Shown here piece after piece: positions 47,657 to 56,803 of a DNA stretch of 64,000 bases. This DNA comes from a virus. The number at the start of each line of letters is the position of its first letter. Position 1 is the first letter of the stretch. The notes under the pieces were generated by a model. It saw nothing but the letters and a program-made list of their open reading frames with translations. It ran no database searches and was not told the origin of the DNA. The stretch spans positions 1 to 64,000 of the IMG/VR virus record IMGVR_UViG_3300024999_001891. One strand, given 5' to 3'. The position numbers and the translations under genes were made by a program.

Positions 47657-48739
47657 TTGGCAGTATTAGATCTTTCCACCTTAGAGGTAAATATTCCAAG
47701 TAGAGATTTTGGTGAATATTCAATTTCACTTGCGGCATATCCAAAATTTGGTAAAAGTGAATTTTGTACAAAATTTGAAAAACCATTGATTTTTGACTTT
47801 GAAGAAGGTACAAAAGGGAAGGTAACATTCCGTGTTCAAATTACAAAGTGGTCTGAAGTAAAAGGTTATATAAAACAATTAACAAAAGAACCTAGTCTTA
47901 AAGAAAGATATAGAACGGTTTGTTTTGATACTACAAATTACGCACTAGAAGCGTGTAAAAGTTGGTGTATCGACCAATATATGGACTTAAATCCTGCAAA
48001 AATTATCTCAACTTTCAATGAAATACCCTGGGGCGGCGGTTGGGAGATGTTGACTAAAGAATTTAAAACTGAAATCAACAAATTAAAACGTGCAGGTTAC
48101 GGAGTTGTATTAGTTTCTCATATTAAAGATAAAATATTTGACAAGGAAACTGAAGCTGAACACACAAAAACAGTCCCAGACCTTTCTGATAAAGAGCGTA
48201 ATATGATCTCTGCTATCGCTGATTTTCTTCTACTTGGGGAATTTGAAAGAGAAACAATTGAACCTGCGGTCAGGGATGGTAACAAGGTAGTTAAGGAAGC
48301 AGTAATTAAAACAAATCGTGTTTTGTATTTGAGAACTACTGAATCTGCCGAAGCAGGATTCAGATGGGGATCTTCGAAAATACCTGAAAAAATCCCTTTT
48401 GACTTCAATACTCTTAAAAATATATTTTCTATGGCAGTAGAAAGTGAAATTGCAGATGGATTAGAAAAATTCGGTCTTACAGAAGAAAAGGCAGATGAAA
48501 TTCGTAAAAACATTGATGCAGAAAAATTGCGTGACGAAGAAGAGTCCTTTAAAGAAAACTTATCAGAACTTCTTGCTCAAATTACAAATCTGTTAAAAAC
48601 TCTTAAAGCTAGTGGGGTTAAAGTTGCCGATATGAAGGATGTCCTTGCACCTCTCGAAGTTAAAGATCCAAACAAAGTAGATAACGTAGAGTTAGCTAAT
48701 AAGGTAATCAAAGCTCTAGAATCTCTCCTTGTCCAGTAA
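47657..48739 (+). CDS. Sak4-like RecA-family ATPase, 360 aa
   Basis: It starts at TTG behind AGGAGG. The Walker A is AAYPKFGKSEF near residue 26, then LIFDFEEGTKG, VCFDTTNYA and VVLVSHIKDK, the order of phage Sak4 annealing ATPases. The C-terminal third is a helical, acidic extension. With the SSB-like protein it would support recombination or replication restart. Confidence 0.82.
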   Translation: MAVLDLSTLEVNIPSRDFGEYSISLAAYPKFGKSEFCTKFEKPLIFDFEEGTKGKVTFRVQITKWSEVKGYIKQLTKEPSLKERYRTVCFDTTNYALEACKSWCIDQYMDLNPAKIISTFNEIPWGGGWEMLTKEFKTEINKLKRAGYGVVLVSHIKDKIFDKETEAEHTKTVPDLSDKERNMISAIADFLLLGEFERETIEPAVRDGNKVVKEAVIKTNRVLYLRTTESAEAGFRWGSSKIPEKIPFDFNTLKNIFSMAVESEIADGLEKFGLTEEKADEIRKNIDAEKLRDEEESFKENLSELLAQITNLLKTLKASGVKVADMKDVLAPLEVKDPNKVDNVELANKVIKALESLLVQ

Positions 48740-49250
48740 AGTTGTTATTGTATTAGTCTTAACCGCAATGTTAGGACTAATACAAGCAAGTTCACTACAG
48801 GCAGATAAGACAAATACAATTCCATTAGTAAAAGTTTTTAACAGAAGAGTTAAAGTACCATTACCAATACCAGAAATTAAGGAAGTAGTTCAACAAAGAA
48901 AATTTACTATTACAGCATATGATTTATCATTTCAATCTACCCAAAAATCAAGAGGAAGTAAGGATTATGGTATTACTAGTTCAGGATATAGTCTCAAAGG
49001 TCATACACTTACCTCGGCTAGAGTAATAGCAACCGACCCCAAGATCATACCGACTGGCAGTAAAGTCAGGCTTACATTCTTAGATGCAAAGTATTTAAAG
49101 TATAATGGAATTTATATTAGTCGCGATCAAGGAGAAGGGATTAAAAATTATCATGTCGATTTGTTTATAGGTGATTATGTAGGGTCTAATAAAAATGCAA
49201 GAGATTTTGGAGTAACACAATGTGAATTGGAAATAATTAAGGAGAGTTAA
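48729..49250 (+). CDS. Secreted 3D-domain protein, 173 aa
   Basis: An N-terminal signal helix (VVIVLVLTAMLGLIQASS) precedes a 3D domain: FTITAYDLS, SARVIATDPKIIPTGSKV, ISRDQGEGIKNYHVDLFIG. The three Asp of the domain name are present. 3D domains sit in cell-wall hydrolases of the MltA/Rpf type, so it may act on host peptidoglycan. It overlaps the ATPase gene by 11 bases and has a weak ribosome site. Confidence 0.8.
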   Translation: MSSKVVIVLVLTAMLGLIQASSLQADKTNTIPLVKVFNRRVKVPLPIPEIKEVVQQRKFTITAYDLSFQSTQKSRGSKDYGITSSGYSLKGHTLTSARVIATDPKIIPTGSKVRLTFLDAKYLKYNGIYISRDQGEGIKNYHVDLFIGDYVGSNKNARDFGVTQCELEIIKES

Positions 49251-49565
49251 ATGGGAAGGAAAGCTACAAATTTAGAAGGTATGGTGTTTGGAAGACTTAA
49301 AGTTTTATATAGAGATATCACAAAAACAAAAGGAGTTTATTGGATATGTCAATGTTCATGTGAAAATAAAACCATAAAATCTATTCATGCAGGAAGTTTA
49401 GTTCCTAGTAAATCTGTTAAAGGCACACAAAGTTGCGGTTGTTTTGCAAAAGAAAATATGAGTAAAGTAAAGAAAAAATACAATAAGTATGATCTATCGG
49501 GAGAATATAGTTACGATAATAGTATGAAATTAAAGAAGGTGGTAAATAAATTGCAAGTATCATAA
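49251..49565 (+). CDS. Truncated homing-endonuclease N-terminal part, 104 aa
   Basis: GMVFGRLKVLYRD, YWICQCSCENKT and GTQSCGCF are the zinc-binding N-terminal part common to phage HNH/AP2 endonucleases. NKYDLSGEY also belongs to that family, where the nuclease part normally follows. Here the protein breaks off with an unrelated 18-residue end, so the nuclease is lost. What is left may still bind DNA. Confidence 0.7.
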   Translation: MGRKATNLEGMVFGRLKVLYRDITKTKGVYWICQCSCENKTIKSIHAGSLVPSKSVKGTQSCGCFAKENMSKVKKKYNKYDLSGEYSYDNSMKLKKVVNKLQVS

Positions 49566-50050
49566 ATTCTATGTGGAACTTACATTCTCCTGCTGAAAGA
49601 ATCGAAGAACTCAGAAGATTAGGAGTTAATGTAGGAAGTGGAGTATTTATTGATTATGGGGTATGGGTAGATGGTGGGAATCCTCAAGGTGTTACAATCG
49701 AAGATAATGCTTGTATTTGTTACAATACTACCATTATAGCACATGATAGTTCTCTTTCAGTTATTACAAATTTTCCAACCATATGCAAAAAGACAAAAAT
49801 TTGTAAAAACGTATATCTAGGAACAGGATGTACTATACTTGCAGGAGTTACGGTGGGTGAAAATTCAATCATAGGTGCTTCAAGTGTTGTTACAAAAGAT
49901 ATTCCTCCAAACTCTGTAGCTTATGGATCGCCATGCAAAGTTGTTAAATCACTAGAACAATTTCTAGCAGAAAAAACAGCAGAAATGTTTACTAATCCCG
50001 AAGGAATTGAGTATTTACACCACGTTCCAGAATCTCGTCCAATAATTTAA
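49550..50050 (+). CDS. Hexapeptide-repeat acyltransferase, apparent AUU start
   Basis: The left-handed beta helix is clear: NVGSGVFIDYGVWVDGG, VTIEDNACICYNTTIIAHDS, VYLGTGCTILAGVTVGENS, IIGASSVVTKDIPPN. The family moves acetyl or acyl groups to sugars or amino acids, and the His in IIAHDS is catalytic in many. AUU 49550 has AAGGTGG at seven bases; ATG 49571 has no ribosome site. It may alter a host surface sugar or a phage glycan. Confidence 0.85.
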   Translation: MASIINSMWNLHSPAERIEELRRLGVNVGSGVFIDYGVWVDGGNPQGVTIEDNACICYNTTIIAHDSSLSVITNFPTICKKTKICKNVYLGTGCTILAGVTVGENSIIGASSVVTKDIPPNSVAYGSPCKVVKSLEQFLAEKTAEMFTNPEGIEYLHHVPESRPII

Positions 50051-50065
50051 GGAGTTGATGCGTAT

Positions 50066-50587
50066 TTGATTTTGTTAATAGGATGTTCAGGTAGTGGAAA
50101 GTCAACTATCGAAAAAGAATTAGTTAAAAATGGATACGAAAAAATTGTAAGTTATACAACTCGTCCTAAAAGAGAAGGAGAGATTCATGGTATAGATTAT
50201 CATTATATAAATGATAAGTATTTTGAACTTCTTCTTGAAGAAAAATTCTTCGCTGAACACACGGTATATAACGGATGGTATTATGGAATAGCAAAACAAG
50301 ATTGTCTTGATAATAAAATTTGCGTAATCGAACCTAATGGATATAGACAACTACTAAAAATACCAAATTTAAATATTAAATCTTTCTATATTGATGTTTC
50401 TGAACGAGAAAGATTAAAACGCATGGTGGATAGAGGGGATAATCTTTTAGAAATATTTAGAAGAATATTTTCAGATCAAGGACTATTCCAGTTTATGGAT
50501 AAAGAAGTTAATTTTGTCGTTATTAATAATGACATTGATAAATGTGTTCAAGAAATAATAAGTAAAATTGAAATGGAGAGTGTTTAA
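50066..50587 (+). CDS. Guanylate-kinase-like protein, 173 aa
   Basis: The P-loop IGCSGSGKSTI opens the protein, then VSYTTRPKREGEIHGIDYHY holds the GMP-binding Arg and Tyr residues typical of Gmk; ERERLKRMVDRGD follows the lid. It starts at TTG behind AAGGAG. It phosphorylates GMP or dGMP, feeding dGTP synthesis together with RNR and dUTPase. Confidence 0.88.
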   Translation: MILLIGCSGSGKSTIEKELVKNGYEKIVSYTTRPKREGEIHGIDYHYINDKYFELLLEEKFFAEHTVYNGWYYGIAKQDCLDNKICVIEPNGYRQLLKIPNLNIKSFYIDVSERERLKRMVDRGDNLLEIFRRIFSDQGLFQFMDKEVNFVVINNDIDKCVQEIISKIEMESV

Positions 50588-50970
50588 TGGCTAAGTTATT
50601 AAATCAAATAATCGAATCAGAAATTGTACGTGAACATGAAGAATGGGATGAAGAGTTAGGCACTGTGGTAGTTGGTCAAAGAATTGTCAAACAATATTGG
50701 ACAGCAGATGGTGTATTTTTAGCTGAATCAGATCCGTATTATTGTTTATGTAAAGTTTTACACATGGAAGAAGCAATTGATGAACTTATAGAAGAGATCA
50801 AAAAATTGGAAGATAATGATATAGATGAGCCAGAACCTAAATATCAAGAAACAGAAACAGAAACAGAAAATGAAACAGATAATTTAACTTTAAGATTAAA
50901 TATTGGTGAAGATTTGAAAAAAGCATTCACAGAGCTTAATAGTTTAATAAACGATATTAAAGGAGTTTAA
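50587..50970 (+). CDS. Hypothetical acidic protein, 127 aa
   Basis: It overlaps gmk by one base (TAATG). An acidic (Glu/Thr)n stretch (YQETETETENETDN) lies between two helical parts. No family recognised. Confidence 0.7.
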   Translation: MAKLLNQIIESEIVREHEEWDEELGTVVVGQRIVKQYWTADGVFLAESDPYYCLCKVLHMEEAIDELIEEIKKLEDNDIDEPEPKYQETETETENETDNLTLRLNIGEDLKKAFTELNSLINDIKGV

Positions 50971-50976
50971 TAGCAT

Positions 50977-51009
50977 TTTCCCCGAAACCTAACAAGGAAG
51001 TAGGGGAAA
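50977..51009 (+). terminator. Hairpin before the replication genes
   Basis: TTTCCCC (50977-50983) pairs with GGGGAAA (51003-51009) across a 19-base loop, then CATTTTAG. A weak terminator or leader structure for the helicase unit. Confidence 0.5.
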
Positions 51010-51029
51010 CATTTTAGAAAGGAGAATTT

Positions 51030-51710
51030 ATGTCACCAAAACTATCATGTAAATGTCAAATATGCAAAGAAGAACTTAGTATAAAAAATAAATATGTCTT
51101 AGAATATGTTACAAGAAAAGGAACATTTTCTAAAAAACAAGGGCATGAAAATTGTGTCAACGATTGGTATAAATTATATACATTTAAAAAACCAAAGAAA
51201 GAAAAGAAAGATAAAATAATACTTGCAAGACCAAGAAAGTGTCAGATCTGTAATATACTTGTAGATGCTGACAATATTTTTACTTTAAAATACACAAATA
51301 ACAACGGCAATCCAAGTGAAAAAAAGGGACATGAATCTTGCGTGAAAAGTTGGATAAAAGATCGTGAAGATAAAGAGTCTATTAATGAAATGTTGAAATA
51401 TATATTCAATATTCCAGATATACCTAAAAGCTTTTTTGTTCAATTAAGTGTATTACATCAATCTTACAGTTGGAGTGTAATAAGGATAACAATAGAAGAA
51501 AAAGAAAAAGCTATGACCTCAAATTTTGATAAAGGATGGAGATATATTTTTGCAATTATTAGTAATAGTATAGCACAAATATATAAAGAGTTACAAAAAC
51601 AAGAAGAAAGAGTGATTTCTGAACCATCGTTTACTAAAGTATTTGATATTAATTCTCTTCAAGGAAAACAACTAGATAACACAGATTATAGCAGGATACT
51701 CGATGATTAA
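51030..51710 (+). CDS. Double zinc-motif protein before the helicase, 226 aa
   Basis: Two similar blocks occur: CQICKEEL with GHENCVNDW and CQICNILV with GHESCVKSW, each a CxxC...HxxxC zinc site about 75 residues apart, so an internal duplication. The C-terminal half is helical. Its place 12 bases before the DnaB-like gene suggests a loader or accessory factor, which is inference. Confidence 0.7.
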   Translation: MSPKLSCKCQICKEELSIKNKYVLEYVTRKGTFSKKQGHENCVNDWYKLYTFKKPKKEKKDKIILARPRKCQICNILVDADNIFTLKYTNNNGNPSEKKGHESCVKSWIKDREDKESINEMLKYIFNIPDIPKSFFVQLSVLHQSYSWSVIRITIEEKEKAMTSNFDKGWRYIFAIISNSIAQIYKELQKQEERVISEPSFTKVFDINSLQGKQLDNTDYSRILDD

Positions 51711-51722
51711 AGGGGTCTTTCA

Positions 51723-53219
51723 ATGGATGAACTATTTCCTATAACTGATATTGCAACAGAAGGATTGGTATTAGGATGCTTGTATAAAAATGCAGACTTA
51801 TTGACAGAATATGAGGACTTAATATTTCCAGAATACGATTTTTATAATGAAGACATAAGATTCTTGTATAATTTACTTAGAGAGATTTGGCATAACGGAA
51901 ATACAAGAATCGACGAAACAACAGTTAATATTGCAGTAAGTAAAAGTTCTGATAAAGCTGAAAGATTAAAAAAAATTAGAGGCTTTCCTACAATACAAAA
52001 ATTAATGGATAAAGTTAATTTAGATGATTTTAACACATATTATACAGATATGAAGAAGTATAATCTTCTTAGAGCGTTGGATAAACAAGGGTTTCCAATA
52101 AAACAACGTTGGGATAAGATTTCAAAGCTAAATCCAGAGGCAATTTATAAATATTTCGATCATGGACTATCAAAAACATTTACCTACTATGAAGGTGTCT
52201 CAGGAAGCACTATTTTGGGTAAAAACATGCTAGAAAGGTACGAAAAGTGGAAAAAAGAGCCTGATATTGGCATAGAATTACCATTTTATATCCTAAATAG
52301 TGCTATACGAGGTTGGAGAACAGGAAAGCTAAATAGTACAGGATTACACTCAGGTTGCGGTAAGTCAAGAATTATGGTAAATATAGCAATGCATATTGGC
52401 ATAGTTCAACAAATTCCATTGCTTATTATTGTTAATGAACAGGATGAAGAAGAATGGGCATCAATGTTGCTATGTGCTGTAGTAAATAATCTATATGGCC
52501 CAAGTTCTGGAATTTATATTGACGAAGAAAAAATAATAACTGGTCAGTGTTCGCCTGAAGAGGATGCTATTTGTAAAAAAGCGGCAGAAATGATTGAGCG
52601 AAGATCTAAAATTCATTTTCAAGAAGCAGTAATTTATGACTACAAAACGCTTAAAAGGGTTCTAAAAGTTCATAAATTACGTGGAGTTAACCATTTTATC
52701 CTAGATACATTTAAACCTTTTAGGGGAGAATCTGGAGCGTCATGGGAAGCATTTGTTAAAACTTCAGAAGAACTTAAAAAGATTTGTGGATCAAAGAAAA
52801 AGGGTGGACTAGACATGGGAGGTTGGTTAACCTTTCAGCTTACTGATGATAGTTTATTTGATAAAATTCTTACAAGCACAAGCGTTGCCAGTGGAAAGCA
52901 AATTAAGCATAATTTAGATAATATGGGTTTATACAGAGAATTATCTTATACTGAAAAACAGAGTATTCAATGTTCTGTTTATGAAAAAAATAATCCATTT
53001 AATGGTAAAGTAATTGATTTAGATCCTCGTAAGATGTATTATATAATGTTTAATGATAAGAATCGTGGAGGTAAAGATAAACAAAAAATAATACTAGAAG
53101 TAGATAAAGGTAAATTGATTTTTAAAGAGATTGGATTTGCTAAATTTAAAAAACAAGAAGACGAAGATATGTTAGAAAAACGTCCAAAATCTAATTCTAG
53201 TTTCAAAGTTAGGCACTAA
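51723..53219 (+). CDS. DnaB-type replicative helicase, 498 aa
   Basis: The N-terminal domain (EGLVLGCLYKNADLLTEYED) is as in DnaB. The RecA core has Walker A GLHSGCGKS near residue 207, LIIVNEQDEEEW, the B-site HFILDTFKP and GGWLTFQLT before the arginine finger region. It unwinds DNA at the fork. The primase gene follows 14 bases on. Confidence 0.88.
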   Translation: MDELFPITDIATEGLVLGCLYKNADLLTEYEDLIFPEYDFYNEDIRFLYNLLREIWHNGNTRIDETTVNIAVSKSSDKAERLKKIRGFPTIQKLMDKVNLDDFNTYYTDMKKYNLLRALDKQGFPIKQRWDKISKLNPEAIYKYFDHGLSKTFTYYEGVSGSTILGKNMLERYEKWKKEPDIGIELPFYILNSAIRGWRTGKLNSTGLHSGCGKSRIMVNIAMHIGIVQQIPLLIIVNEQDEEEWASMLLCAVVNNLYGPSSGIYIDEEKIITGQCSPEEDAICKKAAEMIERRSKIHFQEAVIYDYKTLKRVLKVHKLRGVNHFILDTFKPFRGESGASWEAFVKTSEELKKICGSKKKGGLDMGGWLTFQLTDDSLFDKILTSTSVASGKQIKHNLDNMGLYRELSYTEKQSIQCSVYEKNNPFNGKVIDLDPRKMYYIMFNDKNRGGKDKQKIILEVDKGKLIFKEIGFAKFKKQEDEDMLEKRPKSNSSFKVRH

Positions 53220-53233
53220 GGTAGGTGTAATAA

Positions 53234-54250
53234 ATTGACGCACAAGAAATAAAAGATAAAGTAATTTCTGATAATAATATTGAATTAATATTAGATAAAA
53301 TTGGATGCCAAAACATTAGAGATAGGGGGTCACATATATCCGCAAGTAGACCAAACGGTGGAGATAATTTATATGGAGTTGTAGTATATAAGGATACATT
53401 GGTCACTCAGTGCAATACTGTTGATTTTGATGGAACTGATTTAATTTCATTAGTAGAATTTTTTAAGGAGTTTCAGTATTTTACCTATGCTTTAAAGTTT
53501 ATTTGTGATATTTGTGGATACGATTATTATTCCAACACGTATGTCAAAGAAGAAAAGGAATTATTAATATGGTTAGATAAATTAGATAACTTATCCTCTG
53601 AAAATTTAATAGATATTCCGTTAAAACCTATTCCTGAAGGAGTTTTAAATAAATATATCCATACTCCACACGAAAAGTATTTTAATGAAGGAGTGTCTAT
53701 ACAAGCTCAAAATGAATTTGAAATAATGTTTAGTCTTACAGATGAGAGAATAGTTTTGCCAATTAGGGACGAATTAGGATCTTTGATTGGGGTAAAATGT
53801 AGGACTACTTTACGAGAAGAGGAAATAGAAGGAAGAAAATTTATTTACCATTATCCATGTTCGGAAAAAAAGATTTTGTACGGTTTGCATAAAACTCTTC
53901 CTTTTATTAAGTATTATAATGAAGTTATAGTAGTAGAAGGAGAAAAAAGTGTAATGTTGTTATGGTCATATGGTTATAAAAATGCTGTAGCTCTTGGCAA
54001 CAAATATCTTAGTGAAGTTCAATTAGATAAATTAATTAAACTTAATGTTCCAATCGTTATTGCTTTGGATAAAGATGTAAATAAAATAGAAGGTCACATT
54101 AAAAAAATAGTTGACCGACTTAAAATATTTACTGAAGTAAGTGTAGTTTGGGATAAGTGGAGCATTCTTAAAGAAAAGGAAAGTCCTTGTGATAATAAAG
54201 AAAATTGGGAAGAGTTATATTCAAAAAAGTTCTTGACAAGTATAAGATAA
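53234..54250 (+). CDS. TOPRIM primase, apparent AUU start
   Basis: The TOPRIM core is VIVVEGEKSVMLLWSYGYKN, LGNKYLSE and VIALDKDVNK. The N-terminal 100 residues (KIGCQNIRDRGSHISASRPN, GVVVYKD) are the zinc-binding-like part of Firmicute phage primases. Codon 1 can only be AUU 53234: TAA stands just before it in frame, AAGGTAGG is seven bases upstream, and the next TTG (53399) would remove that part. The last codons carry the next promoter's -35 box. Confidence 0.87.
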   Translation: MDAQEIKDKVISDNNIELILDKIGCQNIRDRGSHISASRPNGGDNLYGVVVYKDTLVTQCNTVDFDGTDLISLVEFFKEFQYFTYALKFICDICGYDYYSNTYVKEEKELLIWLDKLDNLSSENLIDIPLKPIPEGVLNKYIHTPHEKYFNEGVSIQAQNEFEIMFSLTDERIVLPIRDELGSLIGVKCRTTLREEEIEGRKFIYHYPCSEKKILYGLHKTLPFIKYYNEVIVVEGEKSVMLLWSYGYKNAVALGNKYLSEVQLDKLIKLNVPIVIALDKDVNKIEGHIKKIVDRLKIFTEVSVVWDKWSILKEKESPCDNKENWEELYSKKFLTSIR

Positions 54251-54261
54251 TGTGATATACT
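54233..54261 (+). promoter_or_regulatory. Sigma-A-type promoter inside the primase 3' end
   Basis: TTGACA (54233-54238), 17-base spacer ending GATAATGTGA, then TATACT (54256-54261). Confidence 0.83.
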
Positions 54262-54289
54262 AAAAATGTGGAAGAGAGGTGGTGAAGTA

Positions 54290-54433
54290 ATGAGACATGT
54301 AAACTTTAGTAAAATTACAAAGAGTTCAAATTATGCTAATAAAGTATCATTGATGGCAAAGAGTAAAGGAATTAGTTATTGGGAAATGATGGATGAATTA
54401 CATCCACAACTCAAATCTACAGATGTAAAGTAA
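54290..54433 (+). CDS. Small basic protein, 47 aa
   Basis: AGAGAGGTGG precedes the ATG. The product (NFSKITKSSNYANKVSLMAK) is a probable helix-turn-helix-sized peptide. The stop overlaps ATG 54433 of another frame; the next gene begins at 54437. Confidence 0.6.
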   Translation: MRHVNFSKITKSSNYANKVSLMAKSKGISYWEMMDELHPQLKSTDVK

Positions 54434-54436
54434 TGA

Positions 54437-54778
54437 ATGAAAGGATTGTTAAATATTAATAAGCAACCTCAAAAAGTAATCCAATATGAAATACAACCAT
54501 ATGATGTGAACGCTATAATTTCATATAATGGTCAAGTAATTAAACGACAAACGATAAGGAAGGATGTAAAAAAGTGTAAATCTATTCATAACGGTACTAC
54601 AACAATAGTTATTCTAGATGATGGATCTAAAGGAGTGGCTAAACTTAATCCTAAAGATACCTATAATGGAGAAATTGGATATGGTGTTGCATATTTTCGA
54701 GCAAAAATTAAACAAGCCGAAAAACAATTAGAACTTTTGTATAGTGGTAAATTTATTAATGAAAAAATTGAATACTAA
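54437..54778 (+). CDS. Hypothetical protein, 113 aa, paralogue of 24460 gene
   Basis: TTIVILDDGSKGVAKLNPKD and VAYFRAKIKQAEKQLELL align with the 101-aa protein at 24460. The N-terminus differs. The pair shares a domain that may bind nucleic acid, which I cannot confirm. Confidence 0.7.
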   Translation: MKGLLNINKQPQKVIQYEIQPYDVNAIISYNGQVIKRQTIRKDVKKCKSIHNGTTTIVILDDGSKGVAKLNPKDTYNGEIGYGVAYFRAKIKQAEKQLELLYSGKFINEKIEY

Positions 54779-54810
54779 AAATAAAAATAAAATGAAAAGA
54801 GGAAATTGAA

Positions 54811-55083
54811 ATGAATATTTTGGGTAAAAAGAAAGTTAATGGTGCAATTGAAAATGTTTTATCAAAGGGTACAAAGTCTAAAGAACGTAAAACAAGTTTA
54901 CTTTCTGGTCTACAATCAACTTTAACAGGTTTAAAGGAAGAAGAACAAATTTTACGTGGCGTTAGATCAGAAATGCAGGAAATTATGGAAAATCTTAAAG
55001 CTGAAGATGTATTATTTGAACAAGAATTAGAATCTATTTCAACAGTAAGGTCGAATATTGAAAAACTTCTTGGAAATGCATAA
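54811..55083 (+). CDS. Helical protein, 90 aa
   Basis: AAAGAGG precedes the ATG. The sequence is a long helix or coiled coil (TGLKEEEQILRGVRSEMQEI). No family recognised; it lies between the primase and RecJ. Confidence 0.7.
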   Translation: MNILGKKKVNGAIENVLSKGTKSKERKTSLLSGLQSTLTGLKEEEQILRGVRSEMQEIMENLKAEDVLFEQELESISTVRSNIEKLLGNA

Positions 55084-55094
55084 CAGTTAATTAT

Positions 55095-55114
55095 GGACAG
55101 GGTAAAACCTGTCC
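55095..55114 (+). terminator. 7-bp hairpin before recJ
   Basis: GGACAGG (55095-55101) pairs with CCTGTCC (55108-55114), then TCCCAATTC. GC-rich for this genome. Confidence 0.55.
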
Positions 55115-55144
55115 TCCCAATTCAAGAAAGGAATTAGTGATAGA

Positions 55145-56782
55145 TTGGCAATTTGGAAACAGAAAATAGCTAAAATTGAATACGATAAGGAAGATGATAT
55201 TTTATCTAAGTTAGCTAGTATTAATGGAATAGAAGATTTGCAATCGTGGTTAAAACCATCAGAAGACAGTTGCTTTTCACCATATTCACTTGAAAATATA
55301 TCAGAAGCAGTAGATAAAATAATAGACGCAATTGATTGTGGTTTTAGGATAACGGTGTTTGCCGACATAGACGCAGATGGAATAACATCTATGGTAGAAC
55401 TAGTAAGATATCTTCGTAAAGTTGTAGATGATCCAGAGCAGATTAAATTCGCTCACAGTCAAAGATCTGAGGGACATGGGATCGAAACAATGATAGATCA
55501 AGAATTTCCTGATACAGATTTACTAGTTATTGTAGATAGTTCTACGAACTCAGTAGAAGGATGTGGATATTTTGCAGATTTAGGTATGGATATAATAGTG
55601 ATCGACCACCATCCTAGTAATATTTTTAACCCTTACGCCCTAATTGTAAATCCTCAAATGTGTGATTACGAAAATAAAGAATTATCAGGAGCAGGTGTAG
55701 TTTACAAAGTTCTTCAAGTATTAGATGATAAGTTAAATGAAGATTACGCTTTTGAATTTATTGATCTTGCAGGTTTAGGAATTTATGGTGATGTAATGGC
55801 GATGGATATACCAGAAAATCGTTGGTTCGTATACAATTCCTTAAAGAACGTCACAAATTATGGCTTACAAGCACTTCTAAGAAATAGTGCGATATTCGAT
55901 CTTAAAGCAACTGATTATGGTTTTACAATAGTTCCGATAGTAAATGCGTGTGCAAGATTAGACAAAATAGAATTAATAATAGAATTATTACTTTGTGATA
56001 ATCCAGAAGATGCAAAAGAATTAGCCAAGCAATGTATAAAGCTTAATAAACTTCGTAAGAAAATGCAAAAAGAACTTTCAGATGAATTAATTCCAGAAGT
56101 TGATCCATCTAAGAAAGTATCTATAATAATTACAGATAAGAGTAGCAAAGGTTTTAATGGTCTTATAGCAACTAATGTAGCAGAAAAATTTCAACGTCCA
56201 TGTTTAATTATGACACATACTAAAAATGGTATGGTAGAGGGTTCTGGAAGAAGTTATAATGACTTCGACCTCAGAGAATTTCTTGATAATAGTGATTTGT
56301 TTGAATATTGCTCTGGACATGGTGCTAGTTTTGGAGTAGGTTTTAAGTTTGAAAATCTAGAAAAAATAGACATCTATATACAAGAGCAATTAGATGTAAA
56401 ATCATTTGAACAAAAAGAAAATGTTATATATTATGACTTGGAGATTGATGCAGAAGATATTACAGAAGAGTTTATTAAGAAAGTAGCATATTTTAATTTC
56501 GTGTCAGGAAAAGGTTTTAGAGAGGCTAAATTCTTAATTAAAAATTATACTGTTGAAGAAAGGAAATTGTTAGGAGTAAACGAAGACACTATAAAATTGA
56601 CTGGCGCTAGGGATTTAATAGCAATGAAGTTCAAAACAAATAGTAATTATGCAGATGAAACAGAGTTCAGTTCTATTGATATTATTGGTACGTTAAATAT
56701 TAATAAGTGGTATCATAGAGGATTGCGTGAGTGGCAAAAAAACAACCAAATATTTATGGAAGATTTTAGGTATTCAGAATAA
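55145..56782 (+). CDS. recJ: RecJ-like single-strand exonuclease (DHH family), 545 aa
   Basis: It starts at TTG. The DHH motifs are in order: TVFADIDADGITSM, VIVDSSTNSVEG, IDHHPSN, then the DHHA1 part VEGSGRSYNDF and CSGHGASFGVGF. RecJ degrades single-stranded DNA 5'-3' with manganese. It belongs to the replication/recombination block with the Sak4-like ATPase. The TTG lies about 15 bases after AAAGGA. Confidence 0.9.
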   Translation: MAIWKQKIAKIEYDKEDDILSKLASINGIEDLQSWLKPSEDSCFSPYSLENISEAVDKIIDAIDCGFRITVFADIDADGITSMVELVRYLRKVVDDPEQIKFAHSQRSEGHGIETMIDQEFPDTDLLVIVDSSTNSVEGCGYFADLGMDIIVIDHHPSNIFNPYALIVNPQMCDYENKELSGAGVVYKVLQVLDDKLNEDYAFEFIDLAGLGIYGDVMAMDIPENRWFVYNSLKNVTNYGLQALLRNSAIFDLKATDYGFTIVPIVNACARLDKIELIIELLLCDNPEDAKELAKQCIKLNKLRKKMQKELSDELIPEVDPSKKVSIIITDKSSKGFNGLIATNVAEKFQRPCLIMTHTKNGMVEGSGRSYNDFDLREFLDNSDLFEYCSGHGASFGVGFKFENLEKIDIYIQEQLDVKSFEQKENVIYYDLEIDAEDITEEFIKKVAYFNFVSGKGFREAKFLIKNYTVEERKLLGVNEDTIKLTGARDLIAMKFKTNSNYADETEFSSIDIIGTLNINKWYHRGLREWQKNNQIFMEDFRYSE

Positions 56783-56803
56783 ACAGTAAAAAGAGGTTGG
56801 CAT

